Source: Phycomyces nitens
Lineage: Eukaryota; Mucoromycota; Mucoromycetes; Mucorales; Phycomycetaceae
Length of the DNA: 64,000 bases
Direction of reading: 5' to 3'
Assembly (NCBI GenBank): GCA_022702545.1
Contig: JAHRBC010000002.1
Coordinates: 6,882,001 to 6,946,000 of the forward strand
In this document: piece after piece, positions 10,458 through 20,255 of the stretch
Layout of the letters: each line of letters opens with the position of its first letter
Numbering within the stretch: the first letter of the stretch is position 1
The notes under the pieces: model-generated
Told to the model about the DNA's origin: nothing
The model's database searches: none
Seen by the model: the letters and a program-made list of their open reading frames with translations, nothing else
Position numbers and translations under genes: made by a program

Positions 10458-10479
10458 GAGGTGAGCTCATTGCAGTGAA

Positions 10480-10860
10480 GATGTCTTGTCTAATTCGGTT
10501 GGACGAGGCCAGAGAGAGATGCAGACATGGTTTTATTTCTGTCCAATCTGGATTATAAACTGCGATATAAACACCAGATCCAAGGTTCTGGAGACAGTTG
10601 ATTACTGCTGGTCTACAGACAACGATCTCAATCTCTTTTAATGCCCATCCCAGTTGATTGTAATTGTCAGAGGGATTATCGCGTATGATTTATACTGAAT
10701 GACTCTCCATCTTGTCAATCATCATTGGTCGTTTAATACTCTTTCAAGAATGGACCAATCTAGCCTTCTTGAATCTCTTGATATCTTTGACAATCAAAAG
10801 ACTCATTACAACTGTTGAGATACTTATGGAGCTAATCTGAGCTAAATTCAAGCAGATGAT
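10480..10860 (-). pseudogene. Tc1-like transposase relic (N-terminal part)
   Basis: The minus-strand translation, with stops, matches the N-terminal third of the intact transposase at 18566-19600: VVMSLLIVKDIKRFK, then DNYNQLGWALKEIEIVVC, then INCLQNLG. Copy 2 is at about 58000-58380. Confidence 0.7.
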
Positions 10861-11839
10861 ACCACCATACTTGTCTCCATAACTTTAGAAAAAAGGATTA
10901 AAGACTGTTTGGGATTCAAATGATGATTTAATGAAGGTGTCCATTAACGCGATGGAGTAAACGATTGCTTTATTTTTTCACAAAAAACACAGACATCTTG
11001 TACTTGAAAATATTTTTGCAATGGTTTCCCCTACAAGTGTAGTTTATATTACTTGCCAAAGGCAAAGTAATTCATTTTCATTTATTTGGTATTTAAAAAA
11101 TAAGTTATCAGAATACAGACTCTTCCATGTCATGCCCTGGAATAGAGACAGACGAGATCATCAACTGTTGAAAGTAAGTTCCGAAGAACGAACAATCAAC
11201 ACACTTCACTCTTTAGAAGATCTGTTAGTATTCATCTACTAACTTGAATAATGTGTCTCGTTTGAAAAACGTAGAACGGTTATGTACTGCATACAGATCC
11301 TGTAGAGTACGGTCACTAGAGGAAAAATTGGTTTTCAAGTTTTGAGGGCGCTTATATAGTTTTTGTTTTCATTTTCAATTTGTGACTGGACAAATCATCC
11401 AATCAGCGCTAATTACCGTGACTATTGTAGTGACGTATTTACTTGGGCTGCGGGAGTCAAATAATGGTGGAAATAGACATCATATTGAGTAAATGGCTAG
11501 CCTTGTGGTTAATGCATGTCTGTTCCTCTATTACCACTCACTGAATCACCACAAAGTACCCATCTAATCTATTATTTGCCAAAACTAAACATTTTTAGTA
11601 CAAAAGTTAAAATGCTAGGCTTTGAATCCAGCACTCAAATCCGTATAAATAAGGACTATGCTTCCAAAATCAGAGACTCTCTCTGTACTATCATCTTGTC
11701 AAAAGTTTAAAATTTTAGCTAATGCTATATTACACATGTCTGTTCAGTAGAAAATTAGCTATGTATGTGATAAAGAAACCATAAAAGGGCTTTTGCTTGT
11801 ATAATGGAGCAAACCTTTTTTTTTCTGTGGTCCCGAACA
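10861..11839. other. Duplicated non-coding stretch
   Basis: No convincing gene. It lies inside the segmental duplication, so conservation between copies is expected from recency. It holds a CCAAT-type block (ATCCAATCAGCG) and a TGACGTA motif near 11395-11445 in both copies, and short ORFs of 64-73 codons that I do not recognise. Confidence 0.5.
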
Positions 11840-12360
11840 AATAAGCCAAAGATCAACCAAAATGACTTTAGTCATATATCCCTTCATTATAGCCAGCTAA
11901 AGTTTGTGAAACTGTATGATATCGAATATAAAAGAGTTGGCTACACTAGATAACTGGTTTTTGACATGTTAGTATCACAATTGGATAAATTTGCATTTGG
12001 TTAGTCTAAAGCAAGACAATACCTTTCATGCCGTCGTTTTCTTAAACATTACATGATTGAACAAATGAATGGTGGTAATAATCTATTACAAAGTCTCGAA
12101 CCATAGCCACCTCAATTAAGTTAGAATCATATATATCGGGATAAAGCCAACAAAATAGTAAGAGTTTTGAAATGAGAGCTTAGGAGACGTAACATCGATT
12201 TTTCTCAGATATATTAAAGACTTTGATTGCAGAAGAATGTGTGGAGAAAAACAAAGAGACCTTAAAGATGAATATTGTTTATTCACAAAAAAGGATTCTA
12301 GAAAAAAAAAGATCTTTACTGTACCTTGATATCTCGATTCAAATATGTTATAGACCATTA
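11840..12360 (+). pseudogene. Type I F-box relic (C-terminal part)
   Basis: With several stops and shifts, the plus strand encodes pieces aligning in order to the type I C-terminus: a SQLKFVKL segment, FDML-SQLDKF, HYMIEQMN-GNN, NHIYRDK, and a final basic KKG-F-KKK tail. The N-terminal F-box part is missing. In copy 2 the homologous relic is cut off at 59680 by a Tc1 element. Confidence 0.75.
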
Positions 12361-13207
12361 GCATTTAATTAATAGTCATTAATATTTTAGACAGATAAAT
12401 CAATAGAGTTAAACAAGAGCATCTATAATGTTAAAGTCTGACTAAAATCATAATATAGCAATACTCCTATAGCATCACCTATTCTTTTTATAATCTATAC
12501 CAAGTATACCACATATATCTTTCCTATGCATTGCACCCAATAAATAACAGAGATTATTCACTCAATACAACAATCGCATGTAGATTAATCATTGTTCAGA
12601 GTGCAATGACTAATATCTTTTGTACATTATGTACTTTACCATCGCACCTTTCTTGACTTTAATTACTTTTCATACCGTCTCATCTAAACCCTTTAGTAAA
12701 ATAAACCTCTATCTCTTTTCCAAAAAAAAAATCTCACTTTAATTATAATATTTTCAGTGATTAGACCCAAGTTTAATGATTTACTAATCAACAGATTCCC
12801 AAAGAATATAACTTGGCCATAAGTTTATCCACGCTTTAACATCTAAGCCTAACTACTCACCAAGTCTATCTATTTACAGTCAAATTAACACACAAGGTCA
12901 ATAGCTAGGTTGACTATTAATAAATTTTATGAGCGATCCAAACCATTAAAGCCCTAGTTGTACCAGACATTCAAACAATCTGCAAATATTTTTATACTTT
13001 TAATACCTGAAAACATAGTAAATATATCCTAATAATAAGACCAAGTTTTCAGTTCTTGGGCACATGAATCATGAGCTTCGACAAAATAAGAAGTAAAGGG
13101 ACCTCGAGCTAGTTTATTTCCAGGTTTCATGTACTGCCAATTGCACCTCTGTCCTACAACATACTGCGCCTCTGTTACATTTTCTGACATTGGAATTAAT
13201 AAAAATC
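12361..13207. other. Intergenic, AT-rich
   Basis: No supported gene. The last about 100 bp are homologous to the DNA upstream of 28013 and form the promoter region of the type II F-box gene. Confidence 0.5.
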
Positions 13208-13214
13208 TATTTAA
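13208..13214 (+). promoter_or_regulatory. TATTTAA box of type II F-box gene B
   Basis: TATTTAA 72 bp before the ATG. The paralog at 28013 has the same box 71 bp before its ATG, within aligned flanking sequence. Confidence 0.5.
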
Positions 13215-13279
13215 GCACTTGAAAACCATTAAAGTTTTTCTTTCCAGTATCTATACATTCCCAACATTTTTTTTCTATT

Positions 13280-15169
13280 ATGCTATTATCCGACTTTCCT
13301 CGAGAAATCATAGAAAAATTTACAAATCTTCTTTCTTTCGAGGACAAATTGTCTTGCTCTCTTGTTTGCAAGTCATGGAAAAACGTCTTCCAGGATTCCC
13401 TACACTCTGATATTGTGATAGACCGACCACTATTAAACAATCTTGTCAATCCTCCGCAAGATTATCAACACCTCTACCTAAAAACTCGGCTACTTGCACG
13501 CTATTTGAAAATAGACTATCGTACACTAGCAACAGATAAAGAGCTCCACGTACTGCAGAAAACATTTCCGAATATAAAGTACCTTCATTTTGGCACAGAA
13601 TCTATAACCTCGAACAACTTTGGAGTCACCGCTGACTGGAATATCTGGAGATCATTGACAGAACTCCGTATTTCATTTGACCAGACATATGTACCAGACA
13701 TAGAGAATAAGCTTGTTAAAATGATTCTGTGTTTACCCCTCTTGAGGCGATTGCAGATTATTGATAGATACATGAAACAAATACGACTATCATTCTCATT
13801 AGACGATTTTGAAACCATTCACTCTCATTTAAGCCACCTTGGATATATGAGATTAAGATCAAATCTATCGACTCTATCCGAAACAGACATTGAACGTATG
13901 ACAAAAATATTTCCAGCCACAAAGTTGGGAAACCTTAACATAACCTCTGAACATATCGACCATCGATGGCTATGTTATTTTGCTCGCAAATATCCCAATC
14001 TACATACATTCAAAATGTGTACATCGAACATTATATACGAAAGCAATGAACAAAGGAAAGATACGATAGCATTGTTCCAAGAGGTGTCTCTGCCATTTCA
14101 ACACCTAACAACATTATATCTTGAATATCGCAATTTTGTTGGAAACGATTATTTGCTTTTTTGGGATATAATCCATTTTCACAACATACCATTAAAACAT
14201 CTATTGGTTTACATCAAACTACTAAACGCTGCTTATTCACCTGATAATCGTTTTGACATTTCCAGACGTATCACACAAGTTTATCTCCCAGAATTTGCAA
14301 AGACCATTGAATCCTTTCAGCTGAAATGTTCCGAGGAATATTTAACTCCAATATACTTGACAGAGATAAAGGATAGCCTTTACAACCTAATTGAATTGGA
14401 TATATCGGCTCCCACATTTTTTGAAATGGATATCCTTCTTTGTGCCGCGCCTCGCTTGAAATCAATTAAACTCGATATTACCCGTATCAAACTTAAAGAC
14501 GAGGTCTACAATTCAAACATATTTGAACTTCAGTTATTCAAAGTAACCAACGCAGAAATTACATCAGATGTTCTCCGGTTTCTGTCATTCCACTGCAGAA
14601 GTTTGAATGAGTTGAATTTGAAGAGCTCATCAGTATATGGCAGTTTTACGACATCTGGATGCCAGTTTATTGACATGACCTATACCCGCTTAGACAAATT
14701 GTATATAGGAGATACACAATTTATTATACAAGACAGCAAGAAGTGTCCAGAAAATAAGCATATAACTCTTATTACTCGACCAATTGACGATTGTGCTCTA
14801 AAACAAGACTACGACCCTAATATCTTGCCGGTTGTTGTTGGTGGTCCACATGTTAAAGCTTATTACGAATGGTTTTGCAGCGATGAGTCTCAGACTATGC
14901 GGGAGATTTCAACAGCACGAGGCTCCCGTGTCCAGAAATTCGTTCCCAATTATGAAGAAAACAAAAGAATCATTAGAAAGAGATCCCTTGATGCGAAAAA
15001 AGAAAAGCCGTACGTTAGCTGGAACAAAAATTGTGTTTTTGGATATACAAAGATAAAACTTGGTTATGTAGCTGATTTTCAGATTGAATATCATTTGTTT
15101 ATTTTTTACAGACCTCCACAAGAGACATTTGGGGATTCAGAATTTTCAAACCTCTTATTTCAAAAATAA
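13280..15169 (+). CDS. F-box protein, type II family (gene B)
   Basis: Intronless, 629 residues. The F-box is at about residues 4-45 (DFPREIIEKF, LSCSLVCKSWKNVF). A long leucine-rich body follows, with repeated aromatic and leucine spacing (for example HRWLCYFARKYPNL, also seen in type I as a WLFYFALKYPNL-like block), then a conserved C-terminal region. The Skp1-binding F-box makes it a probable SCF substrate receptor; the substrate is unknown. The start is fixed by alignment with the 28013 copy. It belongs to a family distinct from the MASTLPP genes but shares the WL-YFA-KYPNL block, so the two are probably distant paralogs. AATAAA lies directly after the stop. Confidence 0.85.
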   Translation: MLLSDFPREIIEKFTNLLSFEDKLSCSLVCKSWKNVFQDSLHSDIVIDRPLLNNLVNPPQDYQHLYLKTRLLARYLKIDYRTLATDKELHVLQKTFPNIKYLHFGTESITSNNFGVTADWNIWRSLTELRISFDQTYVPDIENKLVKMILCLPLLRRLQIIDRYMKQIRLSFSLDDFETIHSHLSHLGYMRLRSNLSTLSETDIERMTKIFPATKLGNLNITSEHIDHRWLCYFARKYPNLHTFKMCTSNIIYESNEQRKDTIALFQEVSLPFQHLTTLYLEYRNFVGNDYLLFWDIIHFHNIPLKHLLVYIKLLNAAYSPDNRFDISRRITQVYLPEFAKTIESFQLKCSEEYLTPIYLTEIKDSLYNLIELDISAPTFFEMDILLCAAPRLKSIKLDITRIKLKDEVYNSNIFELQLFKVTNAEITSDVLRFLSFHCRSLNELNLKSSSVYGSFTTSGCQFIDMTYTRLDKLYIGDTQFIIQDSKKCPENKHITLITRPIDDCALKQDYDPNILPVVVGGPHVKAYYEWFCSDESQTMREISTARGSRVQKFVPNYEENKRIIRKRSLDAKKEKPYVSWNKNCVFGYTKIKLGYVADFQIEYHLFIFYRPPQETFGDSEFSNLLFQK

Positions 15170-16014
15170 AATATTGTTGTGTTTGGCGATAAGCTCCTCT
15201 GACATTTCCATTGTCTGTATCAATTTCTGCTGATGTTATGTATCTATCCGCTGCTCTCCAACACTCTTCAAACAGTATAAGTATTTTTCTTTTAGAAATT
15301 AGATCAATAAAATATATTTTTTCTCAAGCTCAAAGACTCTTTCTTATCCTAGTTGTCCAAACAAGTTTGTTTAAAACTAAGCTCTTAAAGTTATTACAGT
15401 ACATTACTTCTTATTAAAGTCTAACAGGTACAAAAATGTTATTGAAATATAATAAATGAGATGGATAAACCTTGATAGATAAATATTATGGATAAGATAA
15501 ATGATATGATTTAATAGTGTATATAACATCCACGCTTATTTCTAACTTTTGAAATGTGCTTTGGTAATTAGGTAATATCTCATACAAATTTCAAGTGAGA
15601 TATTTGTCCACTCTTCTACTAAAGCTGCTAGCTGGGGCAGGATGGTGTGGCAAGAATTTTTATCTAATATTATTTTTGATATTGTTCTATATGTTCTTTA
15701 TTGTATTTAAATCCAAACTATTTACTGGCTATGGGAAAACTGCAATATCGTTGTATTTCTTCAACTATACTACCAGGTTGCTCTTATATGATATTCTATT
15801 ATCTTTTTTGCAACATATAGCCCGTGGTGTCTTAATCAAAAGACTATAAGATAACGACAGATAATTCTCTCGATGTGTCAACGCATCTCTCTTTTTTATC
15901 ATGTTGTCATCCAAGGCAACAAGAGGGCCAATACCTAGCAAGATACATACCTATACAGATATCAAGCCATAGCCTTGGACTTTTGGTACTAAGCAGACAT
16001 CTTTGTACTTTTAA
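15170..16014. repeat. Upstream repeat shared with 53.65-54.05 kb
   Basis: No gene supported. About 15430-15600 is a diverged copy of 53650-53820. About 15775-16006 is nearly identical to 53824-54049 (it includes GCCCGTGGTGTCTTA and CAACAAGAGGGCCAATACC). This is the distal part of the type I F-box upstream module. An open frame at 15595-15849 (84 codons, hydrophobic) is probably chance. Confidence 0.75.
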
Positions 16015-16130
16015 TTAGGTTCTCTCCAGATATGCTGCTCCCTGTCTTTCTGAAAAAGAGTAAACCTTGATTCATCACTCCAAATGACTTTTGTCTGTTG
16101 GTTACATCAGTTCTTTCTCAAATACTTTTG
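16015..16130 (-). pseudogene. Tc1-like transposase relic
   Basis: The minus strand contains WSDES followed by RFTLF-like residues, homologous to 2140-2235. The matching interval is missing from the 54.0 kb copy. Confidence 0.55.
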
Positions 16131-16431
16131 TACGACTATACATAAACGTATATCAAAATTACAGCGTTATCTACAAGTAGTTGATTGGCTATTAGGCATG
16201 AAATTCCTCAACATGCATAATCTTGGCTAATGTCATTTGCTTCTATGTTTTTTGGCAGAATATTTTAATTAACATAATTCCCGTAGTTTTAGTTTCTTTG
16301 GTTGAGGATGCTTCTTGTATTTGCAGGTGACCTCATATTTTAAGATTATAAAGTTAAAAGTAACCTAAAACACGCATAAGAAGGCTGTGTAAAGTGGCTT
16401 AAAATAGTACTACGTTTGACAGTAGAAGAGG

Positions 16432-16437
16432 TATAAA
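16432..16437 (+). promoter_or_regulatory. TATAAA box of F-box gene C
   Basis: TATAAA 59 bp before the ATG, in the conserved context GAAGAGGTATAAAACACTCG. A CT-rich tract follows. Confidence 0.65.
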
Positions 16438-16490
16438 ACACTCGATATTATATTTTATTACTTTTTCTCTCTCTCTCTTTACTTATTTCA

Positions 16491-18290
16491 ATGGCGTCAA
16501 CATTACCACCTAATATTCTCTCGTATATTGGAACATTTATTGATAAGAAAGATCAACATCACTGTGCACTCGTCTGCAAACATTGGACAGAACCGTTTCT
16601 AGACGCCTATTGGGGAAGATTGAAGATTGGCAAGTACGGAATGGATATCAACAGAGCGAGTTCCAACAATGCATGTCTGATTAATGCACACCGTGTATGG
16701 GCAGTGGAATCTTCTGGCGTAAATTTGTATGACTATGAAAGACTTTTGAAATTTCAGCGATCTTTCCCATGGATAAGACATCTTCAATACGATGATTATG
16801 GACCACGTATAATCAATATTTTAGACGGATTAGACTGGAGACTTTGGCAGTCGTTGACGCATATAGACATAACGATTACTTATGAATATGAATTAATATA
16901 CTTCGACAATCTATTCATGAAGCTGTCGGTATTGCCTTGTCTTGTTCATCTTGAACTTGACCTACTACATGGTCTCGCTAAGCAATCCCCCATTTCATGG
17001 AATGACTATGAATCTCTTCACAAACATTTGACACGATTGGAGTATCTAAAGCACAATGTCCCTTTAAAGCCAATAACAAGAGACGAGATTGAAAACATTA
17101 AAACGGTCGAGCCAGCACAAACAGTGACAAAAATAGAATTTAAAAAGTTCAACAATCTTTGGTTTTTCTACTTTACATTAAAGTATCCGAATCTACAACA
17201 TCTCATTATTGAAAAATATGCTGATTATTACAATAAAGATCCAATCGATTATGACCCTCAACAATACCAGTCAGACCTTCAATTGTTTTCAACACTCGAC
17301 CAGTTCTTTCCTTGTTTAAAACGGGTAGATACAACGCTTGGAGATAAGAATATATATTCACGGTTTATATTCTTTGAAACTCTCGGGCATTTTGGCACAA
17401 AAATCGAACATGTTAACCTAAGATATGGCACTGGTGTGAAAGACGATGATGTAAACAGATGTCTACAGCCTATTTCCGAATCATTAAAGGTTTTGAAGAT
17501 TGAATCAGGAGATGAACATGTATCAATGCCTTTTGTTGTTTGCCCAAGACTAGTCACATTATGCGTAAATGGACGGGAGGACGTTACGATTATTCCAGAT
17601 GAAATCTTGGAGTGCTTCCCAGCCTTGCGCTCATTATCTGTCGAAAAGGTTTTTTTTCATTTCTTCGGCAAGGCACAAACATACACTCCGCATCCTTTAC
17701 ATAAACTGACAATAAAAGAGTCATATACCGACAATGGCGCCCTTCACTATCTATCTCTCCATTGCAGCCAACTAAAACATGTGACACTCGTTGATATTGG
17801 CTATTATAAAATCAATACAGATGATATTGAGTATGAAGATTATGATGAACCTGGAAAATGGATTGTCGACATGTCAATGTCAAATTTGGATACATTTATA
17901 TTTGCCTTTACGGATGACTTGTTACGTGAGCGCCAAATCTTTCCCAGACACTACATGATTGAACAGATGGAAAACGACAACAATGGATTGCAAGCAACTC
18001 AACAGTCACCTCGAATAAACTGGTATCATGTGTACCGTGACAGAACAAACAGAAAAGAAAAGATTTCGAAATGGGAGCTTGGAAGACGTGATATCGAATT
18101 TAGTCAGAGATATTTCAAAGACTTTGGTCGCAGATATTGTCGTGGACATGACCGGAAAGACATGGAAGAAGATGGACTCGGTTTTGTACAAAGAAGATTC
18201 TGGAAAAAAGATCTAATATACGGTGTTTTTGTATTTCGGTTTAAATCTGTCAAGAACCATATTTATCGTATCAAAAAACTTGCATACTAG
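16491..18290 (+). CDS. F-box protein, type I family (gene C)
   Basis: Intronless, 599 residues, starting MASTLPPNILSYIGTF. The F-box spans residues 4-45 and ends in HCALVCKHWTEPFLDAYWG. The body shows irregular leucine-rich repeats and the family blocks CPRLVTLCV, CFPALRSLSV and LDTFIFAF. The C-terminal basic region (WELGRRDIEF, RRFWKKDLIYGV) is conserved. Predicted role: Skp1-binding adaptor of an SCF ubiquitin ligase; target unknown. The body differs from gene A mainly in exposed loop-like stretches while the F-box and tail are nearly constant. AATAAA follows 6 bp after the stop. A Tc1 element begins 165 bp downstream. Confidence 0.87.
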   Translation: MASTLPPNILSYIGTFIDKKDQHHCALVCKHWTEPFLDAYWGRLKIGKYGMDINRASSNNACLINAHRVWAVESSGVNLYDYERLLKFQRSFPWIRHLQYDDYGPRIINILDGLDWRLWQSLTHIDITITYEYELIYFDNLFMKLSVLPCLVHLELDLLHGLAKQSPISWNDYESLHKHLTRLEYLKHNVPLKPITRDEIENIKTVEPAQTVTKIEFKKFNNLWFFYFTLKYPNLQHLIIEKYADYYNKDPIDYDPQQYQSDLQLFSTLDQFFPCLKRVDTTLGDKNIYSRFIFFETLGHFGTKIEHVNLRYGTGVKDDDVNRCLQPISESLKVLKIESGDEHVSMPFVVCPRLVTLCVNGREDVTIIPDEILECFPALRSLSVEKVFFHFFGKAQTYTPHPLHKLTIKESYTDNGALHYLSLHCSQLKHVTLVDIGYYKINTDDIEYEDYDEPGKWIVDMSMSNLDTFIFAFTDDLLRERQIFPRHYMIEQMENDNNGLQATQQSPRINWYHVYRDRTNRKEKISKWELGRRDIEFSQRYFKDFGRRYCRGHDRKDMEEDGLGFVQRRFWKKDLIYGVFVFRFKSVKNHIYRIKKLAY

Positions 18291-18455
18291 AATCAAATAA
18301 AAAGTAATATTTAATCAAGTATATTAGAGAGGTATGGGGATTTTATTTTCGCTTTGTCTTCACATTTCCTTTTTTGAAAAAAGCTTTTTAAATTCTATCT
18401 GTCAAACTTCAATCCGTAATACCTTTCTTTATTCTATTGAAAACACTTTACTGTA

Positions 18456-19809
18456 AACTCAGACACAAAAATGTTTGGACCTCTCACAAAAATCCTAAAA
18501 AAAAACGGTTTTTTTTTGAAAAATAAAAACATTATTTTCTCTTCTTTTTACTAATCGACACCAACATGAAAATATCATTTGCAGCAGAGAACATTCGCGG
18601 CCCATATTATAAGGCTGATGAGCTCAAGTTTGGTGGAATCATGTACTTGCACTTGGCTGAGATTGGTCCCACAAGGATTTCGGCAATTGTCGAAATGAAT
18701 TTGTCAATTGTCAAGAAGATCATTAAGAGATTCAAAGAAACAGGATCGCCCCTTCCTAGAAAGAGCTCTGGACGACCAAAAATAATTAACGAGAGGACGG
18801 AGAGACATCTTGTGCAATGCGTACGGAAGAATCCATTTGCCAATTACAATCAGCTGAGATTCGCATTGCAGGAGATGGAGATTATTGTCTGTAGAGCAAC
18901 AGTAATCAGTTGTCTCAAGAACCTTGGCTTTGGTTCTTATATTGCAGCTCATAAGCCAGCTTTGACAGAAAGACACAAGCAAAGAAGACTGCAATGGGCC
19001 AAGGATCATGTCAATTGGACAGATGACCAATGGAGCAGTGTAGTCTGGTCTGATGAGTCACGATTCACAGTCGAGGGCAATGATGGCGGTGCTCGGGTGA
19101 TCAGACGAGTTGGAGAGAGGTACCAGGAAGGGCATATTTTACCAGTGATGAAGTGGGGCAAGGGTAGTGCCATGATATGGAGCTGTTTCTGGGCAGGTGG
19201 TTTTGGCCCTTTGGTCTTCCTCGAGGGCAATGTGAACCAAGACGTATATGTCAACACTTTGGCCCAGAACTTCCTTCCCTGGGTCAAAAACCTGTCAGAG
19301 GAACAGGATAAGGAGCTCATACTCCAAGAAGACGGCGCCAGCTGCCATACTGGCTCCTATGCGAAGTGGTGGAAAGAGGGCCATGCAATCAAGGGCTTTG
19401 AGTACTGGCCTGCTCAAAGTCCTGATTTAAATCCCATTGAGCACGTTTGGTGGGCCCTCGAAGTAAAAATGAGTGAAGTAAGGGCCAGTATCCAAAATGT
19501 GGCCGATTTGAAGGTTGCAATGCAACGACAATGGAAGATACTGGGCAATGAACTTGCTTCACGTTTAGTGGGAGTATACGGAGTCGTTTCCGGGCAGTAA
19601 TTGATGCTAAAGGCAGCCATACTAAATATTAGTTTTTATTTTTATTTTATTTTTTATTAAATGAATACTTGACATGTATATCTTTTTATGTTTCAAGTTT
19701 GGATACTCTAGCTATCGTCACTGTTGAGAGGTTGTATGTTGAATAAGTGTAAGCATTTCTTTCCTTGAAAAATTATTTGCAGAGGTCCAAACATTCTTTT
19801 ATCTGAGTT
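18456..19809 (+). mobile_element. Intact Tc1/mariner transposon (Tc1-I)
   Basis: 1354 bp, flanked by TA at 18454-18455 and 19810-19811. The terminal inverted repeats are about 29 bp, starting AACTCAGA and ending TGTTTGGACCTCT, with three or so mismatches. One open transposase gene lies inside. Cut-and-paste elements of this superfamily duplicate a TA target. All parts look complete. Confidence 0.93.
18566..19600 (+). CDS. Tc1/mariner DDE transposase (Tc1-I)
   Basis: 344 residues in one exon. An N-terminal helix-turn-helix region (about 30-90, ending GRPKI) binds the inverted repeats. The catalytic acidic triad is visible: WSDES (about residue 164), LQEDGASCH (about 253) and SPDLNPIEH (about 290). 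I count 35 residues between the second Asp and the Glu, one more than in classical Tc1 (34). A VKKIIKRFKETG segment precedes the linker. Function: excision and reinsertion of the element in the nucleus. There are no internal stops. The decayed elements at 10.5, 24.4, 58.1 and 61.2 kb are relatives. Confidence 0.93.
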   Translation: MKISFAAENIRGPYYKADELKFGGIMYLHLAEIGPTRISAIVEMNLSIVKKIIKRFKETGSPLPRKSSGRPKIINERTERHLVQCVRKNPFANYNQLRFALQEMEIIVCRATVISCLKNLGFGSYIAAHKPALTERHKQRRLQWAKDHVNWTDDQWSSVVWSDESRFTVEGNDGGARVIRRVGERYQEGHILPVMKWGKGSAMIWSCFWAGGFGPLVFLEGNVNQDVYVNTLAQNFLPWVKNLSEEQDKELILQEDGASCHTGSYAKWWKEGHAIKGFEYWPAQSPDLNPIEHVWWALEVKMSEVRASIQNVADLKVAMQRQWKILGNELASRLVGVYGVVSGQ

Positions 19810-19811
19810 TA

Positions 19812-20252
19812 TTAAAAATGACATTTAATATTTATCTGCCAAGAGCTGCAATGATCTACCATGACCTACGAAATGCAATTATAGAGCAGGACGAGACTAA
19901 AGATGAACTTTTCATTCATTTGGATCATGATTCCAGAGCGTATGTATTGCATAGGCGACAGACTCCTTTAGACATCTCTTTGTTGGACAATAACAATTAC
20001 AAGTCATTGTTTAGATTTATATATGCTGAGCTTCAGCTTATAGCAGGATATTTGTGTTTCCCCTAAACAGGTTTATTTCCGCAATGGGACAAACCAAAGC
20101 TTTTCTTTACACCGAGACTTATCACTTGCCATCATACTTAGAAGGTTGGAATATCCTTCAAGACTGGTAGACTTGGCACTGTTTTTTAAGACAAACAAGC
20201 CAACTATCAGTGTTGTTTTCAACTCAATGATTGAATTGCTGTATAGCCGGTA
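19812..20252. other. Short stretch between two Tc1 elements
   Basis: Contains an open frame at 19818-20066 (82 codons, MTFNIYLPRAA...) that I do not recognise, followed by in-frame stops. It could be a gene fragment. Nothing else supported. Confidence 0.35.
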
Positions 20253-20255
20253 CTA

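Larger units (their letters stand above)
8862..12155 (+). repeat. Segmental duplication, copy 1 (3' flank of gene A)
   Basis: About 3.3 kb almost identical to 56373-59680 in the same orientation, about 47.5 kb away. It contains minus-strand LINE and Tc1 relics and an F-box relic. With the F-box gene the duplicated unit is about 5.1 kb. Small indels and substitutions separate the copies. Confidence 0.92.
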
